Positions 54,168 through 63,601 of a DNA stretch of 64,000 bases are shown piece by piece. The DNA comes from Rhodococcus sp. SMB37 (GTDB lineage: Bacteria > Actinomycetota > Actinomycetes > Mycobacteriales > Mycobacteriaceae). Made by a program: the position numbers and the translations under genes. Where the stretch lies: contig NZ_SLVY01000001.1 in assembly GCF_004345605.1 (NCBI RefSeq), forward strand, positions 558,001-622,000. The letters are read 5' to 3'. Positions within the stretch are counted from its first letter, which is position 1, and each line of letters opens with the position of its first letter. Below the pieces are notes generated by a model that was not told the origin of the DNA, did not search any database, and was given only the letters and a program-made list of their open reading frames with translations.

Positions 54168-55181
54168 ATGATCCGCGCTGCCAGCCTTCGCGGATTCACG
54201 TCGTTGGTCGAAGAACTCGGCGGCGACCCGAAGCGACTGTTGAAGCGGTTCGAGTTGTCCCCGTACCTCATCGCCTCCGACGACGAACTCATCCCGATCG
54301 ACGCGCACGACTCGATGCTCGACACCGCAGCCTCCGAACTCCACTGCCCTGACCTCGGTCTGAGGCTGGCAGCGGTGCAGGACCTGAGCATCCTCGGCCC
54401 GTTGGCACTGGCGATCCAGGAGTCGTCGACCGTGGCAGCAGCGCTGCAGTGCGCATCACGGTTCTTGTTCGTACACAGTCCGGCTCTCCGAGTGGATGTC
54501 GAGCCCGACCCGCACGACCGTCGCGGTGTCGTCGCACTGACCTACTGCAAGGACCTGCGGGAGTCGGCGTACTCGCGACAGGGAATCGAGCTGGGTCTCG
54601 GGCTTTTCTTCCGGATCGCGGAGTTGCTCCTCGGCGGACGGATCGGCCTCCGATCGGTCGAGATTCCGCACCCGCCGCTGTCTCCTGTCCGCAGATACAC
54701 CGATTTCTTCGGCAGCGACGTGAAGTTCGGCCGACCTGTCGCCGCCATCTGCGTCGACCGGAGGGTCCTCGACGAATGCTTCACCGACTCCGACGAGGCA
54801 GTCCGGCAGTTCGCAATTCAATACCTGACCGACAACTTCACCGACCCCGGTAACGAAGTGCGTGTGCACGTTCGCAGGATCCTTGCCACGACGCTCGCAA
54901 CGCAGCCGACGCTGCTCCATGTCGCGCGTCTGCTCTCGATGCATCCCCGAACACTGCAGCGACGGCTCGCCGATGAAGGCACCAGCTTCGACAGGGTCCT
55001 CGACGACATCCGCCGCGATACCGCGCACCGGCTCATCACGACCGACGACGTGCGGTTCGCCCAGGTAGCGGAGTTCGTCGGCTTTGCCGAGCAGGCCTCA
55101 CTCAGTCACGCCGTCAGACGTTGGTACGGGATGAGCCCCCGGGAACTCCGCCGCACCACCAACTCGAGAATGTCGCATTGA
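54168..55181 (+). CDS. AraC-family regulator, arabinose-binding-like sensor type
   Basis: About 337 residues from the ATG at 54168 (MIRAASLRGFTSLVEELGGD). The N-terminal arabinose-operon-regulator-like domain (PF12625) includes LGLRLAAVQDLSILGPLALA. The C-terminal HTH pair is VARLLSMHPRTLQRRLADEG and VAEFVGFAEQASLSHAVRRW. A longer frame from 54126 begins inside the IS end, so the shorter one is likelier. The IS removed the native promoter region. It is directly upstream of the MBL and SDR genes, likely targets. Confidence 0.88.
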   Translation: MIRAASLRGFTSLVEELGGDPKRLLKRFELSPYLIASDDELIPIDAHDSMLDTAASELHCPDLGLRLAAVQDLSILGPLALAIQESSTVAAALQCASRFLFVHSPALRVDVEPDPHDRRGVVALTYCKDLRESAYSRQGIELGLGLFFRIAELLLGGRIGLRSVEIPHPPLSPVRRYTDFFGSDVKFGRPVAAICVDRRVLDECFTDSDEAVRQFAIQYLTDNFTDPGNEVRVHVRRILATTLATQPTLLHVARLLSMHPRTLQRRLADEGTSFDRVLDDIRRDTAHRLITTDDVRFAQVAEFVGFAEQASLSHAVRRWYGMSPRELRRTTNSRMSH

Positions 55182-55247
55182 AACAAGTTTTCCTCCTGCA
55201 CGTCTTGCACCCTGGATCGGAACCACACGGCTCAGGGGAGAACACTG

Positions 55248-56384
55248 ATGGCGAAGCAGGCAGACAGTACCGACGACGCGCTCGCGGCGATCGGCGCACG
55301 CTCGATTCCCGAATTCGACGGGGTCCACGCGATCTGGCCACGCGGCGAACGCCTGGCAGCTGTACGGCATGCAGCGGAGACATACAAGGAACGCTTCATC
55401 TCGCAAGGACGGATCCGTGCGATCAAATCGGTGGACATCGCTGCCGCACCGTATCCGGTCAAGTACGCATTCCATGACGCGGTATCGGTTCCCGCATCGC
55501 CCCTGATCTCGATGATCAACAGGATGATCGTCGTCCAGTACGACGACTGGAACGGCACCCCGCGCACTCTGGTATTCGAGCCGACCGTGCCGGACGGGTC
55601 GGCCGAAGCTCCGTTCTACCGGAACCTGCGCACACTCATCGACAGGATTCCCGGTGGTCATCTCGTGGAAAAGCTCGTTCTGAACTACTACAACGAGCCT
55701 GGTGACGCGCTTGCGAAGCTCGGCCTGACGCCGAACGACATCGACTTCTGCACCTTCGACCACCTGCACGTGCAGGACCCCCGCATGATTTTGGGCTCGA
55801 CCGATGTCATCGAAGGCGAGACCGAACCACGCCGACCACTGTTCGGCGACGCGAGGATGCTGGTACACAGTCGCGAGCTCGCCACACTGCAGTCGCTGCA
55901 CCCCATGCAGTGGGCGTGGTACGTCGACGGCGGACTCAGCGGGGTGGACCCGGCGAAATTCGTGACATTCGACGGCGACATCGAGCTCGGCCCCGGCATC
56001 GCGCTGCTGTGGACACCCGGCCACACCGACGGTAACCACTCGCTCGTCGTCAACACTCCGGACGGCGTGTGGGTCTCGTCGGAAAACGGTATCTCCCTGG
56101 ACAACTGGCAACCAGAACTCTCGCGGATTCCAGGTGTGCGCAAGTACCACGAACAATACGGCCGCGAGATCTGCCCCAATGCCAATACCCTGGAAGATTC
56201 TCTCGATCAGTACGATTCGATGATCAAGGAGAAGACCTTGGCCGACCCCTGCACGGCAGACCCACGCTGGCTCCAGATCCTGCCGTCGAGCGAACTCGCT
56301 CCGCGGAAACGGCAGTGGCCTGTCGTACCGACCTACGTCCACGGCGGTATCGAATACGGCGATCTCGAGGCCGGTCGGCGATGA
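55248..56384 (+). CDS. MBL-fold metallo-hydrolase
   Basis: 378 residues. The zinc motif is FDHLHVQD (HxHxxD), with TPGHTDGNHSL downstream, as in the metallo-beta-lactamase superfamily. It has no signal peptide. Related proteins hydrolyse lactones, thioesters or sulfate esters; the substrate is unknown. GGGGAG is 8 nt before the ATG, and the SDR gene overlaps its stop by 4 bp. Confidence 0.83.
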   Translation: MAKQADSTDDALAAIGARSIPEFDGVHAIWPRGERLAAVRHAAETYKERFISQGRIRAIKSVDIAAAPYPVKYAFHDAVSVPASPLISMINRMIVVQYDDWNGTPRTLVFEPTVPDGSAEAPFYRNLRTLIDRIPGGHLVEKLVLNYYNEPGDALAKLGLTPNDIDFCTFDHLHVQDPRMILGSTDVIEGETEPRRPLFGDARMLVHSRELATLQSLHPMQWAWYVDGGLSGVDPAKFVTFDGDIELGPGIALLWTPGHTDGNHSLVVNTPDGVWVSSENGISLDNWQPELSRIPGVRKYHEQYGREICPNANTLEDSLDQYDSMIKEKTLADPCTADPRWLQILPSSELAPRKRQWPVVPTYVHGGIEYGDLEAGRR

Positions 56385-57214
56385 GCCGCATTCATGCGGG
56401 CGCGGTTGTCACGGGCGCCGGTCGCGGTCTCGGCAAGACGATCGCCGCTCTCCTCGTCGAGTGCGGCTACCAAGTTCTGGTCACCGACGTCGACCCCGCA
56501 ACTGCCCAGGACACAGCCGACGAACTCGGCGGCGGCACCACAGCCCTTGCCGTCGACGTCCGCGACCACACCCAGGTGGAAGCCGCGCGCGACGCGATCG
56601 TCGAACGCGCAGGACGCCTCGATGTGTGGGTGAACAACGCCGGAGTCCTGCTCACCGGCCCGGCCTGGGAACAGGACGAGGTGGCCCGCCGATCGATCAT
56701 CGAGGTCAATGCACTCGGCGCGATCAACGGGACCGTTGCGGCCATCGAGGCAATGCGAGGCAACGGCGGCGGTCACGTCGTCAACATCGTGTCGCTCGCC
56801 GGCCTGACCGCGGTGCCCGGTGAGGCGGTGTACGCGGCGTCCAAACACGCAGCACTCGGCTTCAGCCTGAGCACGATGGCCGACCTCCGGCTTGCAGGTA
56901 TCACCGACATCGACATCTCGTGCATCTGCCCGGACGGCATCTGGACACCGATGCTGCACGACAAGCTCGACGATCCGGCCTCCGCGCTGTCGTTCTCCGG
57001 GAAGCTGCTCGCACCCGACGAGGTCGTCGCTGCGGTGCGCACGGTGCTCGACTCGCCGCGGCTGGTCACGACGATCCCACGGTGGCGTGGATTGATCGTC
57101 CGGTTGGGTGACATGTTTCCTCGGTTCGGCCTGAAAGCCGTACCGCTCATGGTGGCGCAGGGACGCCGCGCCCAGAGAAAGCTGAGATCCACCGGCGGAC
57201 CTCGCCGCGGGTGA
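56381..57214 (+). CDS. Short-chain dehydrogenase/reductase
   Basis: 277 residues. The coenzyme motif is AGAVVTGAGRGLGKTIAALL. NNAG follows in LDVWVNNAGVLLTGP. The catalytic Ser and YxxxK are in NIVSLAGLTAVPGEAVYAAS and the following K. The ATG overlaps the MBL stop (ATGA), so both are one unit. Substrate unknown. It converges with the TetR gene, with an 18-bp gap. Confidence 0.9.
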   Translation: MSRIHAGAVVTGAGRGLGKTIAALLVECGYQVLVTDVDPATAQDTADELGGGTTALAVDVRDHTQVEAARDAIVERAGRLDVWVNNAGVLLTGPAWEQDEVARRSIIEVNALGAINGTVAAIEAMRGNGGGHVVNIVSLAGLTAVPGEAVYAASKHAALGFSLSTMADLRLAGITDIDISCICPDGIWTPMLHDKLDDPASALSFSGKLLAPDEVVAAVRTVLDSPRLVTTIPRWRGLIVRLGDMFPRFGLKAVPLMVAQGRRAQRKLRSTGGPRRG

Positions 57215-57232
57215 GCTCGAGCAGAGCGTGCT

Positions 57233-57844
57233 TTACCCCAATGCGAGGTGAACGGACGCCGCAAGGAGCGCAGAAACGGATTGGCGCATGACCGCGATCG
57301 CATCGTCCACAGTGAGCTCGTACTCGTCGCGCAGTACCGACCAGGACGCCCACGTGGACGCGATCCCGAGCGCCTGCACGATCTGCGCACGTCGATGTCG
57401 AGTCAACATCGCCAGCTCGCGCGCGAACAGGACCTCGATCTCGTCGGTCACACGATTGATGTGCAGCAATCGATTCGCGCGGAGCTGGGGCGAGACAGCT
57501 TCACGAAGCCCTGCAGCACGCGCCTGCGGCGCAACGTATTCGAGTAGGCGCGCCCTCTGGGAGCAGAACGCGTCGATCCGGTCCGGCAGGTTCAGCTCCG
57601 GAGACACCGGCACGAACTGCGAATCCTGACGGCGCAGGACTTCTTCTCCTGTCGCGGCGAACAGCGTTTCGAGATCGCTGAAGTTCGCCCACAACGCGCG
57701 CAACGACACCCCCGCCGCCTCCGCGATCTGCCCGCCGGTGGGTTTCAGTTCACCACTCTCGATGAGTCGAATATGAGCCTCGATCACCAACCGGCGGGTG
57801 CGTTCGGCCCGTGCGGTCCGGCCGTCGGAGCCGTTCGTCCCCAC
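57233..57844 (-). CDS. TetR-family transcriptional regulator
   Basis: About 203 residues. The HTH is LVIEAHIRLIESGELKPTGG, then QIAEAAGVSLRALWANFSDL. I chose the GTG at 57844 because AGGA lies just upstream and the length is then normal for TetR. A further in-frame ATG at 57976 would add 44 residues with no family similarity. It is divergent from the branched-chain-type ABC operon and probably regulates it. Confidence 0.82.
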   Translation of the reverse strand: MGTNGSDGRTARAERTRRLVIEAHIRLIESGELKPTGGQIAEAAGVSLRALWANFSDLETLFAATGEEVLRRQDSQFVPVSPELNLPDRIDAFCSQRARLLEYVAPQARAAGLREAVSPQLRANRLLHINRVTDEIEVLFARELAMLTRHRRAQIVQALGIASTWASWSVLRDEYELTVDDAIAVMRQSVSALLAASVHLALG

Positions 57845-58011
57845 ACTTCCTCGTTTCGTTCGTAACACTTCTCGATCCACACAGTCTGCCAGCGCGATGG
57901 GCGCACGACCGCGTACCACGCGGACGGGTGCGCTGTCCGCTTCGAGAACTTCGCCGTCCACGCTGAGAACTTTCATCGGGCAGTAGGAATCTACACCCTC
58001 AGTGTTGTAAC

Positions 58012-58024
58012 CTTTCGCCGAAAG
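58012..58024. promoter_or_regulatory. Candidate operator in the TetR/ABC divergent region
   Basis: Palindrome CTTTCG-C-CGAAAG (6-bp perfect arms, one central base), 72 bp before the first ABC gene. It fits a small repressor site, but one copy and short arms make it weak. Confidence 0.35.
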
Positions 58025-58096
58025 TGATGTCGATCTCAACTTCAACTTCGATTCAGCGCACCAGCGCCGAATCACGAACCAGAAGGTGCATCTTCA

Positions 58097-58909
58097 GTGC
58101 AGCTACAGACCCCTTCTCGCACCGACGCTGCTGTTACCTCACGTCTCGAACTCACCGGTATCGGAGTCCGGTTCGGTGGCATCGTCGCGCTCGACGACGT
58201 GTCCCTGCAGGTCCCCGCCGGATCCGTCGTCGGGATCATGGGGCCGAACGGCGCGGGGAAGACCACACTCTTCAACGTCATCTGCGGATTCATCCGCCCG
58301 GGAGACGGCTCCATGTCGTTCGACGGACAGCCGTTCGCCCCTGTCCCACAAAAGCTCTCCACCCGAGGTGTCTCCCGGACCCTGCAGGGTCTCGGCCTGT
58401 TCGCCGGGCTCACCGCCCTCGAGAACGTCACCGCAGGCGCCTCCGGACGACACCGCTCTCCGTTCGCCGCCGGCCTGCTGGGCCTACCGTTCGCAGCCCG
58501 CAGCAACCGACAGGCCGTCGCCGACGCCTCGGCGCTGCTCGACGAATTCGGTATCGGCAGCTACGCACACGCGCTCCCACCGGCACTGCCTTACCCGGTC
58601 GCGAAGAAAGTCGCGCTGGCGCGCGCGCTCATCTCCGACCCCACCCTGGTACTTCTGGACGAACCCGCCGGCGGGCTCGATCAAGCCGATATCGACGACC
58701 TCCGCGAGCTCATCAGAGCACTGCCGCAGCGCGCGGGCAGCGTCGTCTCCGTCATGCTCGTCGAACACAACGTCGACTTGATCATGTCGGTGTGCGACCA
58801 CATAGTGGTCCTCGACTTCGGCCGGGTGATCTCGCAAGGCACACCCGACGAGATCAAAGCCGATCCCGTGGTTGCCCAGGCCTACCTCGGCGACCGGGAG
58901 GCATCATGA
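58097..58909 (+). CDS. Branched-chain-amino-acid-type ABC transporter ATPase (LivG-like)
   Basis: 270 residues. Walker A is GIMGPNGAGKTTLFNV, Walker B is TLVLLDEPAGGLDQ and the H-loop is MLVEHNVDLIMS. The signature region LPYPVAKKVALARAL departs from LSGGQ, as in many LivG proteins. The GTG start is used; the N-terminus (MQLQTPSRTD) has no family match but no better start is seen. It overlaps the LivF-like gene by 4 bp. Confidence 0.88.
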   Translation: MQLQTPSRTDAAVTSRLELTGIGVRFGGIVALDDVSLQVPAGSVVGIMGPNGAGKTTLFNVICGFIRPGDGSMSFDGQPFAPVPQKLSTRGVSRTLQGLGLFAGLTALENVTAGASGRHRSPFAAGLLGLPFAARSNRQAVADASALLDEFGIGSYAHALPPALPYPVAKKVALARALISDPTLVLLDEPAGGLDQADIDDLRELIRALPQRAGSVVSVMLVEHNVDLIMSVCDHIVVLDFGRVISQGTPDEIKADPVVAQAYLGDREAS

Positions 58910-59625
58910 GCACTCCACTGCTGCAGGTCGAAAACCTCACGGCAGGTTATGGTCCCGTGCCTGTTCTCCAAGACGTCGGCTTCGAGGTACCCGCAGGCAC
59001 GATCGCTGCTGTGGTGGGCCCCAACGGCGCAGGCAAGACGACGTTGCTGCGCGCACTCTCCGGGTCACTCCCTGCTGTCCAAGGCACGATCAGCGTCTCC
59101 GGCACCTCCCTGCGCGGGATCCCCACCGAGAAGCTCGTGCACCACGGTGTAGCCCATGTCCCCGAAGGACGCGGCGTGATCGGCGAACTCACCGTCGATG
59201 AGAATCTCCGGCTCGGCGGACTGTGGCGAAAAGACCGCGCCGACGCCGCACGCGCAGTCGCCGAGATGTACGAGATGTTCGAGCCACTCGCCCGGCGCCG
59301 CGACAGCTCGGGGCACCAACTCTCCGGTGGGGAACGACAGATGCTCGCGATCGGCCGCGCGCTCGTCGCACGACCGACGTTGCTCCTGCTCGACGAACCC
59401 TCGCTCGGACTCGCCCCGCGCGTCGTCGACCTGATCATGACCACCCTGCGCGACCTGCGCGACCGCACCGGACTCACGGTCGTGCTCGTAGAGCAGAACG
59501 CACACAGCGCGCTCCCCATCTCCGATCAGGCGATCGTGCTGTCGCTGGGGCGCGTCGCAGTCGCCACATCCGCCGCCGAACTCGCGCATGACCCCGAGTT
59601 CCGCACCGCATACCTGGGTTTCTGA
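58906..59625 (+). CDS. Branched-chain-amino-acid-type ABC transporter ATPase (LivF-like)
   Basis: About 239 residues. Walker A is AVVGPNGAGKTTLLRAL, the signature is HQLSGGERQMLAIGRA and Walker B is TLLLLDEPSLGLAP. The LivF hallmark AHVPEGRGVIGELTVDENL is present. The true start is the ATG at 58906 with GGGAGG upstream; the frame remains open for 294 codons before it. It precedes the LivH-like gene by 9 bp. Confidence 0.92.
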   Translation: MSTPLLQVENLTAGYGPVPVLQDVGFEVPAGTIAAVVGPNGAGKTTLLRALSGSLPAVQGTISVSGTSLRGIPTEKLVHHGVAHVPEGRGVIGELTVDENLRLGGLWRKDRADAARAVAEMYEMFEPLARRRDSSGHQLSGGERQMLAIGRALVARPTLLLLDEPSLGLAPRVVDLIMTTLRDLRDRTGLTVVLVEQNAHSALPISDQAIVLSLGRVAVATSAAELAHDPEFRTAYLGF

Positions 59626-59634
59626 GGAGGCACC

Positions 59635-60513
59635 ATGGACAGATTCCTGTTTCTCACCGTCGATGGACTCGCCCGCGGAGCCGTCTTCGCGGCATTCGCC
59701 CTCGCTCTCGTCCTCATCTGGCGCGGGACCCGGGTGATCAACTTCGCGCAGGGTGCAATGGCAGCAGCCACGACCTACATCGCATACTCGGTCACCTCTG
59801 CGACGGGGTCGTACTGGTACGGACTCATCGCCGCCATCGCAGGCGGATTCGCACTCGGAGCGCTCGTCGAACGGGTGCTCATGCGCCGCCTCGACCCCAA
59901 CCGCCCCTTGGCCGCCGTCATAGTTGCGCTCGGCGTGGTGATGGTGCTGCACGCAGTGCTCGGCATGATCTACGGCAACGACTTCCGTCCGATGCAACTG
60001 CCGTTCAGCCGCGAGCCGTTCCGGTTCGGCGACGTGGCGCTGCTCTCCCCCTACGACCTGTTCGTGTTCGTCACGGTCGGCATCGTGGTCCTCGCGCTGG
60101 CGTACCTGTTCACACGGACCGACACCGGCCTGAAGATGCGTGCCTCCGCGTTCTCCCCGGATGTGTCGCGGCTGCTGGGCGTGAAGGTCTCGGCGATGCT
60201 CACCCTCGGCTGGGCCCTGGCCGGCGCCGTCGGAGCCCTGGCGGCTCTGCTCGTCGTCCCCACCGAACTCGGACTCAACCCCCACGCCGTCGACCTCGTG
60301 TTCATCTTCGCGTTCACGGCAGCGGTGATCGGCGGACTCGACAGCCCGGTCGGCGCAGTCATCGGCGGCCTGGTCACAGGCCTGCTGCTCGGCTACGTCA
60401 GCGGCTACCTCAGCGGGAGCATCGCGCCGATCGCCGTACTCCTGGTGTTGCTCGGAGTCCTCCTGATCCGACCCCAGGGCATCTTCTCCGGCACAGCGAC
60501 AAGGCAGGTCTGA
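59635..60513 (+). CDS. Branched-chain-amino-acid-type ABC transporter permease (LivH-like)
   Basis: 292 residues, about eight membrane helices. LivH-type segments are RGTRVINFAQGAMAAATTYI near the N-terminus and LGVKVSAMLTLGWALAGAVG. The EAA-like loop is short. It pairs with the LivM-like protein. GAGGAGG precedes the ATG. Confidence 0.92.
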   Translation: MDRFLFLTVDGLARGAVFAAFALALVLIWRGTRVINFAQGAMAAATTYIAYSVTSATGSYWYGLIAAIAGGFALGALVERVLMRRLDPNRPLAAVIVALGVVMVLHAVLGMIYGNDFRPMQLPFSREPFRFGDVALLSPYDLFVFVTVGIVVLALAYLFTRTDTGLKMRASAFSPDVSRLLGVKVSAMLTLGWALAGAVGALAALLVVPTELGLNPHAVDLVFIFAFTAAVIGGLDSPVGAVIGGLVTGLLLGYVSGYLSGSIAPIAVLLVLLGVLLIRPQGIFSGTATRQV

Positions 60514-60514
60514 C

Positions 60515-61627
60515 ATGAAGTCGACACAACTCGCCGCATCCGTGACCCGTACCGCGTGGATCGTCGGCACCACCGCAATGGTGATCGTCGCGATCTTCGT
60601 CCTGCCGCCGTTCCGCAACTACCAGCTGGCCACGATCGCCGCGTACGTGTGTGCCACAGCGGGATTGACGGTGCTCATCGGGCGCAACGGCCAGCTCTCC
60701 CTCGGCCATGGAGCGCTGATGGCATGCGGTGCTTACACATTCGCCCTCACCGCCAACAGCATGGGCGACGCGGGAGCCACCGGGATCGCGGTACTGCTCG
60801 TCCCTTTGGCCGCCGCGGTCGTCATCACTTCGATCGTGGGAGTGATCGTCGGTGCGGCCGCCGCACGGTTACACGGCCCGTATCTCGCAGGTCTCACCCT
60901 CGCCCTCGTCGTCGCGATCCCGTCGATCACCACCACGTTCTCGGGGCTACTCGGCGGAGATCAGGGACTGTGGGCGTACGTCGAAGGCCCACCGAGTGGG
61001 ATCGCCGCATTGTTCACCGTCGAGCAGTGGCACGCCACCATCGCGGTTCTCGCTGCCGCAGTGACCGTCCTCGCGCTCTCCAACCTGACCTCCGGCGAAT
61101 TCGGGCGTCGGATGCAGGCCGTGCGGGACGACGAGATCGCCGCCCGACTCGCCGGAATCGACGTCACCCGCACCAAGATCGCCACCTTCGTGGCGAGCTC
61201 TGGAGCCGCGGGACTCGGCGGCGGCGTTCTGGCGATGGTGACGCAGAGCGCGTCGCCCGGTGCATTCGGTGTGACGTTCTCGCTGTTCCTGCTCATGGGT
61301 GTGGTCGTCGGCGGCCTCGGTTCCCATCTCGGCGCGGTGTGGGGTGCGGTGCTGCTGGTCGTGTTGCCCGCACTCGTCGCGGCAGTCACCGATTCTCTGC
61401 ACATGTCGCCGGCGCTGGCCGAGCGCCTCGACGGCAATCTCGCGATCGCGCTGTTCGGCCTTGCCGTGATCGCCGTCGTTCTCGTAGCTCCCGCAGGCCT
61501 TCAGGGCCTGTTCTCACGCGCTGTGCACGCCGTGTCACCGCGCGGGCGCTCCCCGCGCCACCGATCGGGTTCGGTTCCCGCGCCCGTTCCCGTCTCCACC
61601 ACATCGAAAGCAGAGGCACACCGATGA
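60515..61627 (+). CDS. Branched-chain-amino-acid-type ABC transporter permease (LivM-like)
   Basis: 370 residues, about nine helices. LivM motifs are NGQLSLGHGALMACGAYTFA, RRMQAVRDDEIAARLAGIDV and GPYLAGLTLALVVAIPSI. The charged tail SPRGRSPRHRSG is cytosolic. It begins one base after the livH stop and overlaps the binding-protein gene by 4 bp. Confidence 0.92.
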   Translation: MKSTQLAASVTRTAWIVGTTAMVIVAIFVLPPFRNYQLATIAAYVCATAGLTVLIGRNGQLSLGHGALMACGAYTFALTANSMGDAGATGIAVLLVPLAAAVVITSIVGVIVGAAAARLHGPYLAGLTLALVVAIPSITTTFSGLLGGDQGLWAYVEGPPSGIAALFTVEQWHATIAVLAAAVTVLALSNLTSGEFGRRMQAVRDDEIAARLAGIDVTRTKIATFVASSGAAGLGGGVLAMVTQSASPGAFGVTFSLFLLMGVVVGGLGSHLGAVWGAVLLVVLPALVAAVTDSLHMSPALAERLDGNLAIALFGLAVIAVVLVAPAGLQGLFSRAVHAVSPRGRSPRHRSGSVPAPVPVSTTSKAEAHR

Positions 61628-62886
61628 TCAGATCCCGGCGACACTTGATCCCGATCGTCGCACTCGCGGCGACCGCGGCTCTCACCGCAGCCGGATGCGG
61701 CAGCGGCAGCAGCGCAACGGGCGGCTCCGCAGGCGAGGGTGACACCACCGGTATCACCGACACGTCCGTACTCATCGGCACCCATATGCCGATGACCGGG
61801 CCCGCTGCGGCCGGCTACTCGAAGATCCCGGCCGCGACCCAGGCGTACTTCGACCACGTCAACGAGCAGGGAGGTGTGCACGGACGCACCATCGAATACA
61901 AGGTGCTCGACGACGGCTACAACCCGGCGAACACCCAGCAGGTGGTGCGCGAACTGGTGCTGCAGGACCAGGTCTTCGCGATCCTGGGCGGACTGGGCAC
62001 ACCCACACATTCGGGTGTTCTCGATTTCCTCAACACCAACGGCGTGCCCGACCTTTTCGTCGCGTCCGGGTCGCGAACCTGGAACCAGCCCGACAAGTAC
62101 CCGCTGACCTTCGGATACAACGCCGACTACACGGTCGAAGCGAAAGTCATGACCGACTACGTCGACAAGAACCTTCCCGGCAAGAAGATCTGCACGTTCG
62201 GCCAGGACGACGACTTCGGAGCCGACTACCTCGATGGTGTCGAGCAGATCGTCGGCGCCGAGAACGTCGTCGAACGCCAGACCTACTCCACGAGCAACAC
62301 CAACGTCGCACCACAGATCGGAGCCCTTCAGGCCGCGGGATGCGAGGTGGTCATGCTCGCCACGATCCCCGGATTCACCGCGCTGGCGATCGGCACCGCG
62401 GGCCGTCTGGGGTTCGCTCCGCAGTGGACCACCGCGTCGGTCGGTGGCGACCTCGTGACATTGTCCAAGACGCTCGGTGAGGCCGCTCCCCTCGCAGAAG
62501 GCCTGCTGAGCACCAACTATCTGCCGTCGCACTTCAGTGAAGACGACGAATGGACCACCCAGTTCCGGGAGATCAACGACAAGTACAACGGCGGGGCCGA
62601 GTTCGACGGCAACATCGTCTACGGAATGTCGATGGCGCATCTGTTCGTACAGGCCCTCGAGGCCGCCGGTGAGAACCCGACCCGAGAATCGATCGTCGCC
62701 GCGATCACCGACAACGGGTTCGACGGACCCAACCTCGTTCCGTTCCGCTTCTCGGCCGATGACCACTCGGGCGCCGGCGGCGCGCGTGTGAATCAGGTCC
62801 GAGGCGGTATCCAGGAGTACTTCGGGCCGTCCTACACCACCACTGACACACCCGGCGACGCTGTCGTCGAGTACGCAGCGGGATAG
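61624..62886 (+). CDS. Branched-chain-amino-acid-type ABC transporter substrate-binding lipoprotein (LivK-like)
   Basis: About 420 residues. A signal sequence with lipobox TAAGC (Cys25 by count) is followed by Gly/Ser-rich linker. The type I periplasmic-binding fold starts TSVLIGTHMPMTGPAAAGYS, with YFDHVNEQGGVHGRTIEYKV and NPANTQQVVRELVLQDQVFA. Such proteins bind amino acids, amides or aromatic acids; the ligand cannot be read here. It is the last gene, followed by a strong hairpin. Confidence 0.9.
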   Translation: MIRSRRHLIPIVALAATAALTAAGCGSGSSATGGSAGEGDTTGITDTSVLIGTHMPMTGPAAAGYSKIPAATQAYFDHVNEQGGVHGRTIEYKVLDDGYNPANTQQVVRELVLQDQVFAILGGLGTPTHSGVLDFLNTNGVPDLFVASGSRTWNQPDKYPLTFGYNADYTVEAKVMTDYVDKNLPGKKICTFGQDDDFGADYLDGVEQIVGAENVVERQTYSTSNTNVAPQIGALQAAGCEVVMLATIPGFTALAIGTAGRLGFAPQWTTASVGGDLVTLSKTLGEAAPLAEGLLSTNYLPSHFSEDDEWTTQFREINDKYNGGAEFDGNIVYGMSMAHLFVQALEAAGENPTRESIVAAITDNGFDGPNLVPFRFSADDHSGAGGARVNQVRGGIQEYFGPSYTTTDTPGDAVVEYAAG

Positions 62887-62916
62887 GTCTCGCCCGGAAT
62901 CAGGTCTCCGGGTGCA

Positions 62917-62949
62917 GGGGTCGGTCGTCGTGGGGGGACGACCGACCCC
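62917..62949 (+). terminator. Terminator after the ABC transporter operon
   Basis: Perfect 13-bp GC-rich arms (62917-62929, 62937-62949) with a 7-nt loop, 31 bp after the stop of the binding-protein gene. No U-run follows. Confidence 0.75.
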
Positions 62950-63088
62950 ATCTCTCGTTCGACCGGAATCTCGATCGAACGATTTCTGCTCTCCCGTACG
63001 AGAAAGACCGATCGAACACCGTTCGCCGACATGTCTATTCCGATAGTCTGCTGCGTAACAGCGAACTCTCGCGACGATCGGAATCGAT

Positions 63089-63601
63089 ATGGCAAAGCTT
63101 GTGAACACGTTGTCAGAGGACGAATTCGTTCTCATTCAGGAAACGAAGAAATCGCAGATTGCCGAACTCGGCGAAGACGACCTGATCGACCTGCACACCC
63201 GAACCCGCCGGGCGCGCAACAAGTACGTCAAGCTCTACCGCAGAAGCGGGGCCGAGAAGGTCGGGAAGAAGAAATCCCGCGCGTCCGGCCGGGCAGCGAA
63301 CCAGCGCAATGCCGGTAAAGCGGAGTTGTTCGAGGACGCACTTGCGCGGGTCATCCGGCGACTTGCCACGGTGGCCCGCCAGTCCGCCCAGGAGCTCAAG
63401 GAAGAGCGGTTGGCGCTCGCCCGGAGCGATTCCCCGGTGTCGTCGGACGGCGCAGGAGGCAAGGGCAAAGGCAAGGTGAAATCGGAGGGGAAGTCGCGCG
63501 TCGATTCCACCCGCGATTCGTCCGGCCGCAAGAAGTACGAGGCATCGACGATCGCCGCGGGTGCGCGACGTCAGGCGAAGAAGGACAAGAAGAACGCCTG
63601 A
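63089..63601 (+). CDS. Lys/Arg-rich hypothetical protein
   Basis: 170 residues, strongly basic. The start region MAKLVNTLSEDEFVLIQETK is acidic and helical; LIDLHTRTRRARNKYVKLYR and VGKKKSRASGRAANQRN follow. The middle helix (ELFEDALARVIRRLATVARQ) could pair as a coiled coil, and the C-terminus is disordered and Lys-rich (KGKGKVKSEGKSRV). Looks like a nucleic-acid-associated protein, but no domain is recognised. The 139 bp before it show only a GA-rich stretch. Confidence 0.6.
   Translation: MAKLVNTLSEDEFVLIQETKKSQIAELGEDDLIDLHTRTRRARNKYVKLYRRSGAEKVGKKKSRASGRAANQRNAGKAELFEDALARVIRRLATVARQSAQELKEERLALARSDSPVSSDGAGGKGKGKVKSEGKSRVDSTRDSSGRKKYEASTIAAGARRQAKKDKKNA

Noticed and set aside
60556-61623. 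Extension of the LivK-like frame upstream to 60556
   Set aside because: The extra 356 codons are the shifted frame of the LivM-like permease; the signal peptide and ATG at 61624 mark the real start.
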